A stretch of 43,715 bases of DNA from an uncultured SAR86 cluster bacterium (GCA_902582355.1 CACHRR010000006.1:1-43715); one strand, 5' to 3'. Counted from the stretch's first letter, positions 1 to 9,280 are shown. Numbers and translations: made by a program. The notes: a model not told the origin generated them from the sequence alone.

Positions 1-48
1 TATTTTATTTTAAGTAAAATTAATGTTCTTTTTTTTCATGAGATTTAT

Positions 49-1548
49 ATGATGAAAGCTTTACGAATTATCTTTGCGGATCAATTATCAAAAAATAATC
101 CAGTTTTATCTGACATGCAGGATGATGATTATCTCATGTTTTATGAGCCATTAGAGACTTTTAAAGAAATTCGACATCACAAACACAAAATTGTATTTCT
201 TGTAAGCTCTTTAAGACAATATGCATCAACCATAAAGCACATGAATGTCATTCATAGAAAAATTAACAAAGGCGATAATAAAAATTTAAATGACTATCTC
301 AAAGAGACAATAAAGAGTCATCAAATTAATAGAATAATAGTTGCAAAACCTTCAGACTATAAAGTTTATAAAGATCTGATGTTTTTTTGTCAATCAAATG
401 ACATTAAATTAGAGGTTTTTAAGGATAAAAAATTTATTTCGTCTGATACTGATTTTGATGAATGGGCTTCTGATAAAAAAACAAGAATTCAGGAATATTA
501 TTATAGGTGGCTAAGAAAAAAATATAATATTTTAATGGCTGATCAGCAAAAGCCAATAGGCGATAAATGGAATTTTGATAAAGATAATAGAAAGGGAATT
601 AATCAGCTTTCTTCAGATATTCCTAAAAGAAAATATTTAAAGCCAAACAAAATATCTTTTGAGGCTATGATAGATGTTGAAGAATGTTATCCACAATCTT
701 TTGGAAATTTAGAGAACTTTAATTGGGCTACTAATCATGAGGATGCCGAGAATCTATTGGATGATTTTCTGGAAAGGTACTTTGAAAATTACGGATCGTT
801 TCAAGACGCGATAAATAAAGATAATACTTTTATGTTTCATTCTTTGCTCTCACCTTATCTGAACTCTGGTTTATTAGATCCAGAGATATGTATTAAGAAA
901 GCTGAAGAAAAATACTTTAAGTCTAAAGGGAAAATTCCTATTAATTCTGTAGAGGGTTTTATTCGTCAAGTTCTCGGTTGGAGAGAATTTATCAAAGGAG
1001 TTTATTGGGAAAATATGCCTAAGTATAAAAATCTTAATTTCTGGTCCCATAAATCAAAGCTAAATAACAACTGGTATGAAGGAACTACAGGAATACCTCC
1101 TCTTGACGATGCAATAAAAGAGTCTAATGATTACGCGTATACGCATCATATTAATAGATTGATGATAATTGCAAATTTAATGAATCTTACTGGCATCAAT
1201 CCAAACGAAATGTTCAGATGGTTTATGGAGATGTATATTGATTCGTACGACTGGGTCATGGTTCCAAATGTTTACGGAATGGGATCTTACGCAGATGGTG
1301 GAATATTTTCTACAAAACCATATATTTGTGGTTCAAGCTACATGTTAAGAATGTCAAATTATAAGAAAGGCGAATGGTGTGATGTTGTAGATGGGCTTTA
1401 TTGGAGATTTGTTGAAAAAAATTTAAAATTTTTTAAATCTAATCCAAGACTAGCAGTAATGACAAGATCATTATCAAATATGAATCTAGAAAGAAAGAAA
1501 ATGATTTTTACAAAAGCTGAAGAATTTATCAAACTAAATACAACCTAG
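49..1548 (+). CDS. Cryptochrome/photolyase family protein, PhrB (FeS-BCP) group
   Basis: Flavin-dependent, light-driven DNA repair enzyme of the bacterial PhrB group, whose characterised members repair (6-4) photoproducts. The 499 residues match the family's usual length of about 500. The N-terminal antenna domain (about 1-130, starting LRIIFADQLS) is followed by the helical FAD-binding domain with VEGFIRQVLGWREFIKG, YAYTHHINRLMI and GMGSYADGGIFSTKPY. The family normally binds a 4Fe-4S cluster through four cysteines. Here the first is a leucine (L352 in GIPPLDDA), and the C-terminal CxxC loop is deleted, leaving only C444 in GEWCDVVDGLYW. The cluster is therefore probably absent. Tandem ATGs at 49 and 52 make the start uncertain by one codon. 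It is convergent with the hydrolase, 2 bp away. Family assignment is firm; repair specificity is inferred. Confidence 0.9.
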   Translation: MMKALRIIFADQLSKNNPVLSDMQDDDYLMFYEPLETFKEIRHHKHKIVFLVSSLRQYASTIKHMNVIHRKINKGDNKNLNDYLKETIKSHQINRIIVAKPSDYKVYKDLMFFCQSNDIKLEVFKDKKFISSDTDFDEWASDKKTRIQEYYYRWLRKKYNILMADQQKPIGDKWNFDKDNRKGINQLSSDIPKRKYLKPNKISFEAMIDVEECYPQSFGNLENFNWATNHEDAENLLDDFLERYFENYGSFQDAINKDNTFMFHSLLSPYLNSGLLDPEICIKKAEEKYFKSKGKIPINSVEGFIRQVLGWREFIKGVYWENMPKYKNLNFWSHKSKLNNNWYEGTTGIPPLDDAIKESNDYAYTHHINRLMIIANLMNLTGINPNEMFRWFMEMYIDSYDWVMVPNVYGMGSYADGGIFSTKPYICGSSYMLRMSNYKKGEWCDVVDGLYWRFVEKNLKFFKSNPRLAVMTRSLSNMNLERKKMIFTKAEEFIKLNTT

Positions 1549-1550
1549 CT

Positions 1551-2396
1551 TCAATAATCTAATTCTGATAATAGAAAAGCATAGGCTTCATCTACAAACA
1601 ATTCCATTTTATGTTCGGCACCTTGAATAACTTTATATCGCCATCTAAATGGCATATTATTTGTTTCTGCAAAATTCACTAGATTTTTAAAGTAAGCATT
1701 TCCCCTACTAAATCTATTAGAACCTTGTTGTTGAACAGATTCATTATTAACGTAATTAGGCTTAATATCTTTATCTCCTTGAAGGAATAGTAATTCTCTT
1801 GATAAAAGCCATTCATATCTTTCTCTACTTAATGGCATATTTTTAACACCATATGGGAAGGATGCATCATTAAGAAAAGTATAATATGGTGCGCCTCCAA
1901 TAACTGCTTTATCAATGTTCTTATCTAAACTATACATCATATATCTATGAACAAATTGAGAACCACCTGAATACCCAAAAATCATATAATTATTATCAGA
2001 TAAATTATATTTACTTTTGAAAAGAGTATAAAAAGATGAAATTGAATTAATTAATGTTTTTGATTCATCCTGAACTAGATTTCCATTCTTATCGGATTTT
2101 TCAAGAAAAACATAATTAGGATAATACTCTCTTGTGAAATTTGGAGCTATAAGAATAACATTTTTATTATTTGTTTTTTCAAGCCAAGGTTGTATGTATC
2201 TCTTTGGATCTCTGTAGCCACCATGGATAATAAATAATACTTTTGTATCATTGTTAATTATTTCTGGAAGCTTATATAATAATTCTACATCAGGCTTGTT
2301 CCATGATGCATATATTAGACTGTTGATTTCACTAGATTTTATATTTACTGATGTAGTTATTATGAGAAAAAATATTAAATTATGTTTAAACGACAT
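1551..2396 (-). CDS. Secreted alpha/beta-hydrolase (esterase-like)
   Basis: Predicted exported serine hydrolase of 281 residues. An N-terminal signal peptide (hydrophobic stretch NLIFFLIITT, residues 6-15) precedes the alpha/beta-hydrolase core. The oxyanion-side motif is VLFIIHGGYRD, the nucleophile elbow is GYSGGSQF (GxSxG) and the likely catalytic histidine lies in GAEHKMELF near the C-terminus. The shape resembles PHB-depolymerase or peptidase-like hydrolases, but the substrate cannot be read from sequence. A TAAAAT hexamer lies exactly 6 nt before the ATG, suggesting a leaderless transcript. It is divergent from the fusion gene at 2466 across 69 bp and convergent with the photolyase gene. 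Confidence 0.8.
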   Translation of the reverse strand: MSFKHNLIFFLIITTSVNIKSSEINSLIYASWNKPDVELLYKLPEIINNDTKVLFIIHGGYRDPKRYIQPWLEKTNNKNVILIAPNFTREYYPNYVFLEKSDKNGNLVQDESKTLINSISSFYTLFKSKYNLSDNNYMIFGYSGGSQFVHRYMMYSLDKNIDKAVIGGAPYYTFLNDASFPYGVKNMPLSRERYEWLLSRELLFLQGDKDIKPNYVNNESVQQQGSNRFSRGNAYFKNLVNFAETNNMPFRWRYKVIQGAEHKMELFVDEAYAFLLSELDY

Positions 2397-2402
2397 AGGT
2401 TT

Positions 2403-2408
2403 ATTTTA
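2403..2408 (-). promoter_or_regulatory. Candidate -10 element of the hydrolase gene (leaderless)
   Basis: TAAAAT on the minus strand, 6 nt (aaacct) before the ATG at 2396. Transcription would start at or next to the start codon. No good -35 box is visible at 16-18 bp. Confidence 0.45.
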
Positions 2409-2465
2409 TCAGTGAATAATGAAGATTAGGTTAAAATTAGTTTATTACAAATATAGAAAATTAAA

Positions 2466-3572
2466 TTGAAAAAATATCTTGATATAGTAAAAAAAATTCA
2501 TGCTTCTCCATATAAACTAACTTTGGTTTCAAGTGGTGGTGGTACCAATGCAATATCTGAATTGCTAAAAGTTCCTGGTGCAAGTAAAACAATACTAGAG
2601 TCATACATACCATACTCAAAAAAATCAATGGATGTGTTTTTAGGAAAAAAACCTGATCACTATTGTTCACTAGATGCATGTTTAAATATGGCAGCGAATG
2701 CTTATAAAAAATCAGCAGAAATAGGTGAAAAAATAAAAGCGAAGTATTTATTGGGTATTGCTATAACTGCAAACCTTGCAACTACTTATGAAAAAAAAGG
2801 AGATCATAAATTTTTTATTGTTGTCCAAGCGCATGACTATACCAAATATATTGAATGCTACTTAGATAAAGGCAAAAGAACACGTGAAGAAGAGGAAAAA
2901 CTTATAACTGAGTGTGTTTTAAGTTTACTTGCAAAATCATGTAAATTTAATTTTGACCTTCCTCACATGCAGGAGGAGATTAAAATGACTGAAGTTAAAG
3001 CGAAAAGATCATGGAAAAAACTTTTTAATAATAAAGTTGGATTTATATCAAATAATAAAAATAATCCTGAGTTAATCTTTCCTGGTTCATTTAATCCGTT
3101 ACATGAAGGTCATATAAAGATGAAAGATTTAGCAGAAAAAAAGACTGGAATGCATACTACATTTGAAATATGTGCTAAAAATGCTGATAAGCCACCTCTT
3201 ACTTTCTATGAAATCAAAAGAACACTCGATCAATTTCATGATAATGAAAGTTGGATGCTTACCTCTGCTGGAAGGTTTAGTGAAAAGGCAGAAATGTTTC
3301 CTAATTCAGTTTTTATTATTGGTGCTGATACCTTAATGAGAGTTTTTGACGAGAAATTTTATAAAAATTACAAAGATATGATTGAGCACATTGATAGATT
3401 CAATGATCATAATATTAATTTTTTAGTTTTTGGAAGAAAAGTTGGTAAGAAATTTATTTCTCTTGATAGCATTAGTGTGCCAGATATTATTAAAGATAGG
3501 TGCACAGGATTCGATGAGGGTACATTTAGAGATGATGTATCTTCTACAGAAATTAGATTAACGCAAAATTAA
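2466..3572 (+). CDS. CinA/PncC-like domain fused to a nucleotidyltransferase (probable pyridine-nucleotide salvage)
   Basis: Two-domain protein of 368 residues. Residues 1-165 resemble the CinA C-terminal/PncC nicotinamide-nucleotide amidase fold: LVSSGGGTNAISELL stands in place of the usual ESCTGG segment and is followed by VPGASKTILESYIPYSKK. The usual GPGGG segment is degenerate (GIAITANLATTYEKK). Residues 200-368 form an HxGH-type nucleotidyltransferase with GSFNPLHEGH and SSTEIR near the C-terminus, as in NadD/NMN adenylyltransferases. Family knowledge suggests NMN deamidation coupled to adenylylation toward NAD; that coupling is inferred. The start is TTG, because an in-frame stop lies 12 nt upstream and the first internal ATG is 54 codons in. 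The stop codon shares a TTAA with the convergent rpmG stop. Confidence 0.75.
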   Translation: MKKYLDIVKKIHASPYKLTLVSSGGGTNAISELLKVPGASKTILESYIPYSKKSMDVFLGKKPDHYCSLDACLNMAANAYKKSAEIGEKIKAKYLLGIAITANLATTYEKKGDHKFFIVVQAHDYTKYIECYLDKGKRTREEEEKLITECVLSLLAKSCKFNFDLPHMQEEIKMTEVKAKRSWKKLFNNKVGFISNNKNNPELIFPGSFNPLHEGHIKMKDLAEKKTGMHTTFEICAKNADKPPLTFYEIKRTLDQFHDNESWMLTSAGRFSEKAEMFPNSVFIIGADTLMRVFDEKFYKNYKDMIEHIDRFNDHNINFLVFGRKVGKKFISLDSISVPDIIKDRCTGFDEGTFRDDVSSTEIRLTQN

Positions 3573-3763
3573 TTATGAGGAGGTAGCTTTGCTTCAACAA
3601 ACCATTCGTGAATCCTTTTAACTGGATTGAATTTTTTTAAACGCATTTTTTTATTTTCTAAAGTAAACTTTCTAGTTTTAATCGCAGTATAGTGATACGT
3701 ATGACTATCTCTAGTTTCATTTTCAGGTATTAAATAGACCTTTGTTTGTTTTTTGTCCGCCAT
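3569..3763 (-). CDS. rpmG: 50S ribosomal protein bL33
   Basis: Small basic protein of 64 residues matching bL33: KVYLIPENE, YTAIKTRKF and LKKFNPVKRIHEWFVEAKLP align with the conserved YTTTKNK and LKLKKYDPVVRKHVxFKEAK segments. It is the cysteine-free form usual in proteobacteria, so no zinc ribbon. It runs about ten residues longer than the E. coli protein. rpmB, the usual partner, is not adjacent; the gene follows pdxB on the same strand with a 32 bp gap. A TATAAT lies 11 nt before the ATG, giving only a very short leader. Its stop overlaps that of the convergent fusion gene. Confidence 0.88.
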   Translation of the reverse strand: MADKKQTKVYLIPENETRDSHTYHYTAIKTRKFTLENKKMRLKKFNPVKRIHEWFVEAKLPPHN

Positions 3764-3774
3764 AATTGAGACAA

Positions 3775-3780
3775 ATTATA
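3775..3780 (-). promoter_or_regulatory. Candidate -10 element of rpmG
   Basis: Exact TATAAT on the minus strand, 11 nt before the rpmG ATG. The predicted leader is about 4-5 nt. The upstream -35 region is weak. Confidence 0.45.
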
Positions 3781-3795
3781 CACAAAGTTTAATAT

Positions 3796-4878
3796 TTATG
3801 AATTGTTATTTATTTTTATGTCTTCAAAATTATATACAGAAAAATCATTTATATATTTAAAAGATTTTCTTATATCAGAGAATGTATAGTCTTTTCTTAG
3901 TAACTGATCTTTAAATTTTTTTGAACATTGCTCAATATCAAATAATTGCTGAAAAAACTTATATGGAAAGTTGTCTATAAAATTGTGACTATTTGAAAAA
4001 TCATAAAATAATTTGTCAGTATTTCTTATTTGGTTAGCATTTAAATCGATGTCAAAAAAATCACAAAAGCTCTCTATTAGCAATTGTGTTGCTTTAATTT
4101 TTGCTTGATTTGAATATCCTGCAATATGAGGTGTAGCTAATAGAGCTTTTTTAATATTTCTCTTCGAGCAGTTTGGTTCATTTGTCCAAACGTCTCCAAT
4201 ATAATCAATTGATTGATTATTTAAAACGTAATCTTCATCAACAATCTCTCCTCTGGAAGTATTTATAAGATAATTTAAGTGACAATCCTCAATAGATAAT
4301 TTATTAATTAGTTTATAAGATGGATGGATGCCTTCTTTTGAATATGAAGCATGAATAGAAACCACTTTACAATTTAAAATATCTTTCAAATTTTTTTTAT
4401 GATTGTATTTGCTTTTATAAGGATCGTAACAAAAGTTCTTGATACCTAAGATATCAAGAGTTTTACTTAAAAGAGAGCCTATATTTCCATATCCTATAAT
4501 TCCCACACTATCTGCTGAAGAAAAATTTTTTAATTTGATTAAAAATCCCAAGCAAGCTAACACATAATTTACAACAGCAAAAGAATTGCAGCCTTTTGCT
4601 ACGAAACACTTCCTATCAATAGAATTCCAATTAAGATAATTATTATCAATGTGATCAAACCCAGAAGTTGCAGATCCTATATATTTTATTGGCGTATTTT
4701 CTATCAAATCGCTATCAATATATGTGGTTGATCTTATAAATATTGCATCGCAGTCTTTTAACATATCATTTGATAGATCTGAGTCTTTAAAAAAAAATAT
4801 TTCCCAATCATATTTTTTACATAGATCTTTTGTAAATGTTGATATATATGGAATATCTTTATCAATAGCTAATTTCAT
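3796..4878 (-). CDS. pdxB: 4-phosphoerythronate dehydrogenase (pyridoxal 5'-phosphate synthesis)
   Basis: D-2-hydroxyacid dehydrogenase family enzyme of the DXP-dependent vitamin B6 pathway, oxidising 4-phosphoerythronate with NAD. The 360 residues match the E. coli length. The PdxB signatures are ATSGFDHID and GCNSFAVVNYV in the catalytic domain, the Rossmann motif GIIGYGNIG near residue 125, the arginine in NTSRGEIVDE, the glutamate in GDVWTNEPN and the histidine in ATPHIAGYSNQAK. The PdxB-type C-terminal dimerisation region is present but diverged. It lies 21 bp downstream of glk and is probably cotranscribed with the sugar operon. Other pdx genes are not in the window. Confidence 0.9.
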   Translation of the reverse strand: MKLAIDKDIPYISTFTKDLCKKYDWEIFFFKDSDLSNDMLKDCDAIFIRSTTYIDSDLIENTPIKYIGSATSGFDHIDNNYLNWNSIDRKCFVAKGCNSFAVVNYVLACLGFLIKLKNFSSADSVGIIGYGNIGSLLSKTLDILGIKNFCYDPYKSKYNHKKNLKDILNCKVVSIHASYSKEGIHPSYKLINKLSIEDCHLNYLINTSRGEIVDEDYVLNNQSIDYIGDVWTNEPNCSKRNIKKALLATPHIAGYSNQAKIKATQLLIESFCDFFDIDLNANQIRNTDKLFYDFSNSHNFIDNFPYKFFQQLFDIEQCSKKFKDQLLRKDYTFSDIRKSFKYINDFSVYNFEDIKINNNS

Positions 4879-4899
4879 AATGTCTATTAATTCGTGTTC

Positions 4900-5799
4900 T
4901 TAATATTTAGTCTTAAACAAATGGAAATTACCATAAAGAGGAGTTCTTTCTTTTGTTATTACTCCAATAGAGATTTTTTCTAGTATTTCTTGATGAGTAT
5001 TACTCTTGGTTTTTAAAAATGTATCATTAAATTCTTCTATATTAATGTCATAAAATATTCTTCGCATTAAACTTCCAGCCAGAAGAATTCCATCACCAGG
5101 TAAAAAAGTTAAAGCTAAATCTGACAAAGTCTCTGCTAATGATTTTAAAAATCCATTAATAACTTCAGTTGCGATCTCTTCTTTTTTAACAAATTTTTCA
5201 TATATTTCTTCAGAAGATATATCTTTGTTCACTAGTGATTTATAAATCGAAGAAATTGCAGAACCTGAAACAAGACTTTCGAGGGTGATATGATCCTCTA
5301 AATTAACATTATAATTTTTTTGGAGCGACAAACTTGAGTTTGTTGTATTACCAACTTCTGTTGGAAGAACAATATTATTATCAATTGATAATGATGCTCC
5401 AAGTCCAGTGCCTGGTCCAATAAATAGTTTTGTGTTATTAAATTTAGTGCCTTCCTTTATAAAATTTATGTTGTTTGAAATGTAAGGATAGCTATAAGCT
5501 ATTGCTTCCCAGTCATTGAGTAAAATACAATCGTCAAGCTTGAACTTTTTTTTAATTGCATCAGCATCAAATAAAAAATCTCTATTGGTCATAGAGATTG
5601 AGTTATCTATTTTTGGGCCTGCGATTGAAATAATCAAAATATTAATTTTTTGATTATCTACTATTTTTTCAATAAAATTATCGAAATTATCTTGATTAAA
5701 AGGTAATTTATTTATTTCAGAAAGGTCGTCATCAACATCCTTTACAATCGCATAACGCATGTTTGTCCCACCAAGATCTACAAGTAGAGCATTATTCAT
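4900..5799 (-). CDS. glk: Glucokinase (Glk family)
   Basis: ATP-dependent glucokinase of the E. coli Glk type, 299 residues against 321. Visible motifs are the N-terminal phosphate loop LVDLGGTNMRYAIV, the catalytic asparagine-aspartate in ILLNDWEAIAY, GPGTGLGAS, the sugar-binding glutamates E148 and ESLVSGSA, and a C-terminal LLAGSLM. The conserved glucose-contacting histidine of EGGH is an asparagine here (EVGN, N151), so specificity may be shifted. The start codon overlaps the end of the upstream GH3 gene by 8 bp, indicating translational coupling. With the symporter and glucosidase it forms a glucoside import-and-phosphorylation unit. Confidence 0.85.
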   Translation of the reverse strand: MNNALLVDLGGTNMRYAIVKDVDDDLSEINKLPFNQDNFDNFIEKIVDNQKINILIISIAGPKIDNSISMTNRDFLFDADAIKKKFKLDDCILLNDWEAIAYSYPYISNNINFIKEGTKFNNTKLFIGPGTGLGASLSIDNNIVLPTEVGNTTNSSLSLQKNYNVNLEDHITLESLVSGSAISSIYKSLVNKDISSEEIYEKFVKKEEIATEVINGFLKSLAETLSDLALTFLPGDGILLAGSLMRRIFYDINIEEFNDTFLKTKSNTHQEILEKISIGVITKERTPLYGNFHLFKTKY

Positions 5800-7666
5800 T
5801 TAGTTTTTTATAGGTTAATCCATAACCATACTCATATAATGGATTGTAATATTTATCCTTTTTATTGAGTGAGTTTTTTGATGTTTCGCTTGGCCACGAA
5901 AATGAAAGCTTTCCATTAAAGTCATAATTTATTGAGCCATCAATATTACTAAAAATTACATCATTAATGCCCTCAACTGCAGTTCCCGGCAGCCATATGG
6001 ATACAAAAGAGTCTGAATATTTAATTTCACTGTCAACAATTAAAGGTCTGCCTGATATAAATAAAGATACTACTGGTATTTTGTTTTTCTTAAACATCTT
6101 CATTTTTCTTAATAAATTACTATTATTTATGGAAAAATTGAGATTAGTAATATCACCCTCGCCTTCTGCATAGGGAGTTTCACCATATACAAAAATTACA
6201 GTGTCTGGTTTATTTTTATATGAACCATCTTCAGAATATTCTACAGTTCCACCATTTTGTTTAATGAAATTTGATAAGGATTGATAAATACTTTTGGTAT
6301 TTGGAAAATCTTCATTTGAAATATTAGTTCCTTCCCATGATTTGCCTTGCCATGTAATTGTCCAGCCTCCCATTTGGTTTTCAATATGCTGCGACATGTC
6401 ACCAACAATGAGGTATTTTTTATTCGGATTCATTGGAAGATTCTTATTACTATTTTTTAATAGAACAATTGATTCACGAACAGCCTTTCTAGCAAGCGCT
6501 CTGTGAGATTTACTTCCCAAATAATTTTTATCATAATTGTGAGGTACTCTTTTATCTAATAAACCTAGATGTTCCTTTACTATTAAAATTCTTTGAACTG
6601 CATCATTTAATCTTTCAATTGGAATAATTCCATTCTCAACTTGATCGAGAGTATTCCAATATAATGACTCCCACTCAGTAGGAACCATAAAGATATCGAC
6701 TCCAGAGATTAAGGCATCCGGACAATTAGTATCCTCGCAACCTGGTATTTGACCATGACCATTCCAGTCTCCAACAATAAATCCATTAAAGCCCATTTGC
6801 GATTTTAAAACATCGGTCAATAAATATTTATTTCCATGCATTTTTTTGCCATTCCAAGAATTAAAACTTGCCATGATTGAGAGTGCGCATTCATTAATTG
6901 CATCATAATAAGGTCTTGCATGAATCTCTTTCAGTGATAACTCGTCAATAATGGTATCTCCTTGATCAATGCCATTATTTGTTCCACCATCACCAACGAA
7001 ATGTTTAACAGTTGCTAAAATATGATCTTCATCTAAAAAAGATTCATTCTCGCCTTGTAAACCAATAATAAAACTTTTTCCTAAACTTGCTACTAAATTA
7101 GTATTTTCAGAAAATCCCTCATAAGTCCGGCCCCACATATTATTTTTTGGAACAGCTACAGTAGGAGCAAATGTCCAGATAATTCCAGTAGATGCAACCT
7201 CTCTAGCAACAGCACTTCCGATTTGTTTAACTAAAAGCTCATTTCTTGTTGCACCAAGACCTATGTTATGTGGAAAAATTGTTGCTCCAATAACATTATT
7301 ATGTCCATGAACGGCATCAGTTCCCCATAAAATTGGAACCTTGATTCCATTGATGATTGGAGAGGAATCATAGTAACTTTTACTGAGATTTTTCCAATCT
7401 TGTATGGAACTATTTTTATTTTCATTTGGAAAACCTCCACCTCCGTTAAGAATAGTTCCGAAATAATATTTTTTAGCTTCCTCAGGTGTAATACTATTGA
7501 TTTCAGGCATAATAATTTGTCCTACTTTTTGCTCTAAAGTCATATTGTTAAGTATTTCTATTGTTAAATCAGATTGAGTTGGTAGTTTACATTTATTCGT
7601 ATTAGACCAATCAACTTGAGCAGATATAAAAGAACTAAATATTATTAATACAAAAAACTTTTTCAT
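5792..7666 (-). CDS. Secreted glycoside hydrolase family 3 (beta-glucosidase-like)
   Basis: Exo-acting beta-glucosidase of GH3. The start is set at the second methionine because MKKFFVLIIFSSFISAQ is a clean signal peptide and this start begins 4 bp after the symporter stop; the longer form would overlap it. The 624 residues contain the (beta/alpha)8 domain with MTLEQKVGQIIMPE, WGTDAVHGHNNV, GRTYEGFSEN and VKHFVGDGGT. The nucleophile region is GFIVGDWNGH (D300). The second alpha/beta domain starts near VRESIVLLKNSN and includes FVYGETPYAEGEGD. No C-terminal fibronectin-like domain is obvious. The likely role is periplasmic cleavage of beta-glucan oligosaccharides (for example laminarin or cello-oligosaccharides); the exact linkage is not readable. 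Glk follows with an 8 bp overlap. Confidence 0.9.
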   Translation of the reverse strand: MKKFFVLIIFSSFISAQVDWSNTNKCKLPTQSDLTIEILNNMTLEQKVGQIIMPEINSITPEEAKKYYFGTILNGGGGFPNENKNSSIQDWKNLSKSYYDSSPIINGIKVPILWGTDAVHGHNNVIGATIFPHNIGLGATRNELLVKQIGSAVAREVASTGIIWTFAPTVAVPKNNMWGRTYEGFSENTNLVASLGKSFIIGLQGENESFLDEDHILATVKHFVGDGGTNNGIDQGDTIIDELSLKEIHARPYYDAINECALSIMASFNSWNGKKMHGNKYLLTDVLKSQMGFNGFIVGDWNGHGQIPGCEDTNCPDALISGVDIFMVPTEWESLYWNTLDQVENGIIPIERLNDAVQRILIVKEHLGLLDKRVPHNYDKNYLGSKSHRALARKAVRESIVLLKNSNKNLPMNPNKKYLIVGDMSQHIENQMGGWTITWQGKSWEGTNISNEDFPNTKSIYQSLSNFIKQNGGTVEYSEDGSYKNKPDTVIFVYGETPYAEGEGDITNLNFSINNSNLLRKMKMFKKNKIPVVSLFISGRPLIVDSEIKYSDSFVSIWLPGTAVEGINDVIFSNIDGSINYDFNGKLSFSWPSETSKNSLNKKDKYYNPLYEYGYGLTYKKLNE

Positions 7667-7670
7667 AAAC

Positions 7671-9236
7671 TTATGCGAATGTTGTATAAATAATTCCAAG
7701 GACCAAAACGATAATCATAGTATTTATATTGAAAGCCCTTGTTGTTGAAAAATTAATATTATTTAAATTTATCGCTTTTTCTTGATTCTTATATCCTTGT
7801 AAGAAAGTAGTAAGCCAACAACCTATCGCAGACAATCCAAATACAATTGACATTCTATGTATGAAAGGTAATTCTGGAAATTGAATGCTTATCAATATTG
7901 ATCCAAATAAAGAAATTAAAGCCGCTATTAATACTGATAATGAAGTAGCTTTTTTCCAAAATAAAGCAACTAAGAAAATCACAACTATTCCTGGAGAAAA
8001 ATAACCAGTAAAGTTTTGTATATATTGAAAAATAGATTCAAAACTACCGAGAAGAGGCTTTGCTATTAATGTTGCAATGATAAGTGATACTACAACTGTC
8101 ATTCTCCCAACCTTTATTAGATTAAATTGAGATACTTCGTTGCCCTTAAAATATCTGTATATGTCCATAGTAAATATAGTACTTATGCTGTTACTCATAG
8201 ATGCCAATGATGAAACGATAGCAGCTATTAACGCTGCAAAGGTAAGGCCTAATAGTCCGTTTGGTAATAAAGACATCATTGTAGGATAAGCTTGATCAGA
8301 CTTTTCAAGAACAGGAAAAAGTATAGCTGCGCATATTCCTGGCAACACAATTACTATTGGCATTAGTAATTTAAGATATGCAGCAAACATAACTCCTTTT
8401 TGAGCTTCTTTTATATTTTTTGCACCAAGTGCTCTTTGAGTAATGTATTGATTAAAGCCCCAGTAGAAAAAATGGCCAATCCATACTCCTAAACCAAGTA
8501 GTATCCATATTCCAGGTAAATCCTTGTATGATGGATTGTCTTTTGATAAAACCATATCAAATTTTTCAGGCATTTCATTCATTACAATTCTAAGTCCTTC
8601 AAAAATTCCAGAAGATTCAGAGATTATATTTAAAGCAATGAAAGAGACTGCTAATCCACCAAAAATTAAGAGAACTACCTGAACAACATCGGTCATTGCA
8701 ACAGCCTTTAATCCTCCTGATAAAGAGTATGCTAGAGAAAAAAGAGCCAAAATTACTAAGCCATAAAAAAGATCTAATCCCGTAAGAGCATTAATAGCTA
8801 AAGATCCAAGCCACAACACAGATGTTAAGTTAATGAATATATAAACAATTAGCCAGAAAAATGAAAGCACTAAACTAACTCTTTTATCAAATCTTTGTTC
8901 TAAAAATTGAGGCATAGTATAAATTTTCTTTTCTAAAAACAAAGGTAAAAAGAACTTTGCCATCACAATTAATGCTATTGCGGCAGTCAATTCCCATACA
9001 GCTATCGCCATGCCAACAACAAAGCCTTGTCCAGACATTCCAATTATTTGTTCTGCAGAGATATTCGCCGCAATCAATGAAGCTCCTATTGCCCACCAAG
9101 GAAGTGATCTTCCTGCTAGAAAATAGTCTTCAGCACTTCTTTGTGACCCAGTTCTATTTCTTGATACATAGGTAGCAAGACTTACAATTCCAATGCAATA
9201 AATTCCAACAATTACCCAATCAAGTGTATTAAACAT
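7671..9236 (-). CDS. Sodium:solute symporter, SGLT-like sugar transporter
   Basis: Inner-membrane secondary transporter of the SSS/SGLT family, 521 residues with about 13-14 hydrophobic segments. Family features are YFLAGRSLPWWAIGASLIAANISAEQ in the first core helix, the segment WGFNQYITQRALGAKN and SSLASMSNSISTIFTMDIY. The closest functional analogues are vSGLT-like glucose/galactose:Na+ symporters, and the adjacent GH3 glucosidase and glucokinase support glucose or a glucoside as substrate. A GGGGG Shine-Dalgarno lies 3-4 nt before the ATG. A 16 nt inverted repeat lies in the 73 bp gap to pyk. Confidence 0.9.
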   Translation of the reverse strand: MFNTLDWVIVGIYCIGIVSLATYVSRNRTGSQRSAEDYFLAGRSLPWWAIGASLIAANISAEQIIGMSGQGFVVGMAIAVWELTAAIALIVMAKFFLPLFLEKKIYTMPQFLEQRFDKRVSLVLSFFWLIVYIFINLTSVLWLGSLAINALTGLDLFYGLVILALFSLAYSLSGGLKAVAMTDVVQVVLLIFGGLAVSFIALNIISESSGIFEGLRIVMNEMPEKFDMVLSKDNPSYKDLPGIWILLGLGVWIGHFFYWGFNQYITQRALGAKNIKEAQKGVMFAAYLKLLMPIVIVLPGICAAILFPVLEKSDQAYPTMMSLLPNGLLGLTFAALIAAIVSSLASMSNSISTIFTMDIYRYFKGNEVSQFNLIKVGRMTVVVSLIIATLIAKPLLGSFESIFQYIQNFTGYFSPGIVVIFLVALFWKKATSLSVLIAALISLFGSILISIQFPELPFIHRMSIVFGLSAIGCWLTTFLQGYKNQEKAINLNNINFSTTRAFNINTMIIVLVLGIIYTTFA

Positions 9237-9280
9237 AATCCCCCATAGATGAATTCTGTAATAGATAATTGTAACAAGAT

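Noticed and set aside
5967-6506. ORFs of about 70 residues on the plus strand
   Set aside because: They are antisense to the GH3 glucosidase and show no start signals or conserved motifs.
7667-7699. Longer N-terminus of the GH3 protein
   Set aside because: It would overlap the symporter gene and put 11 polar residues before a perfect signal peptide.
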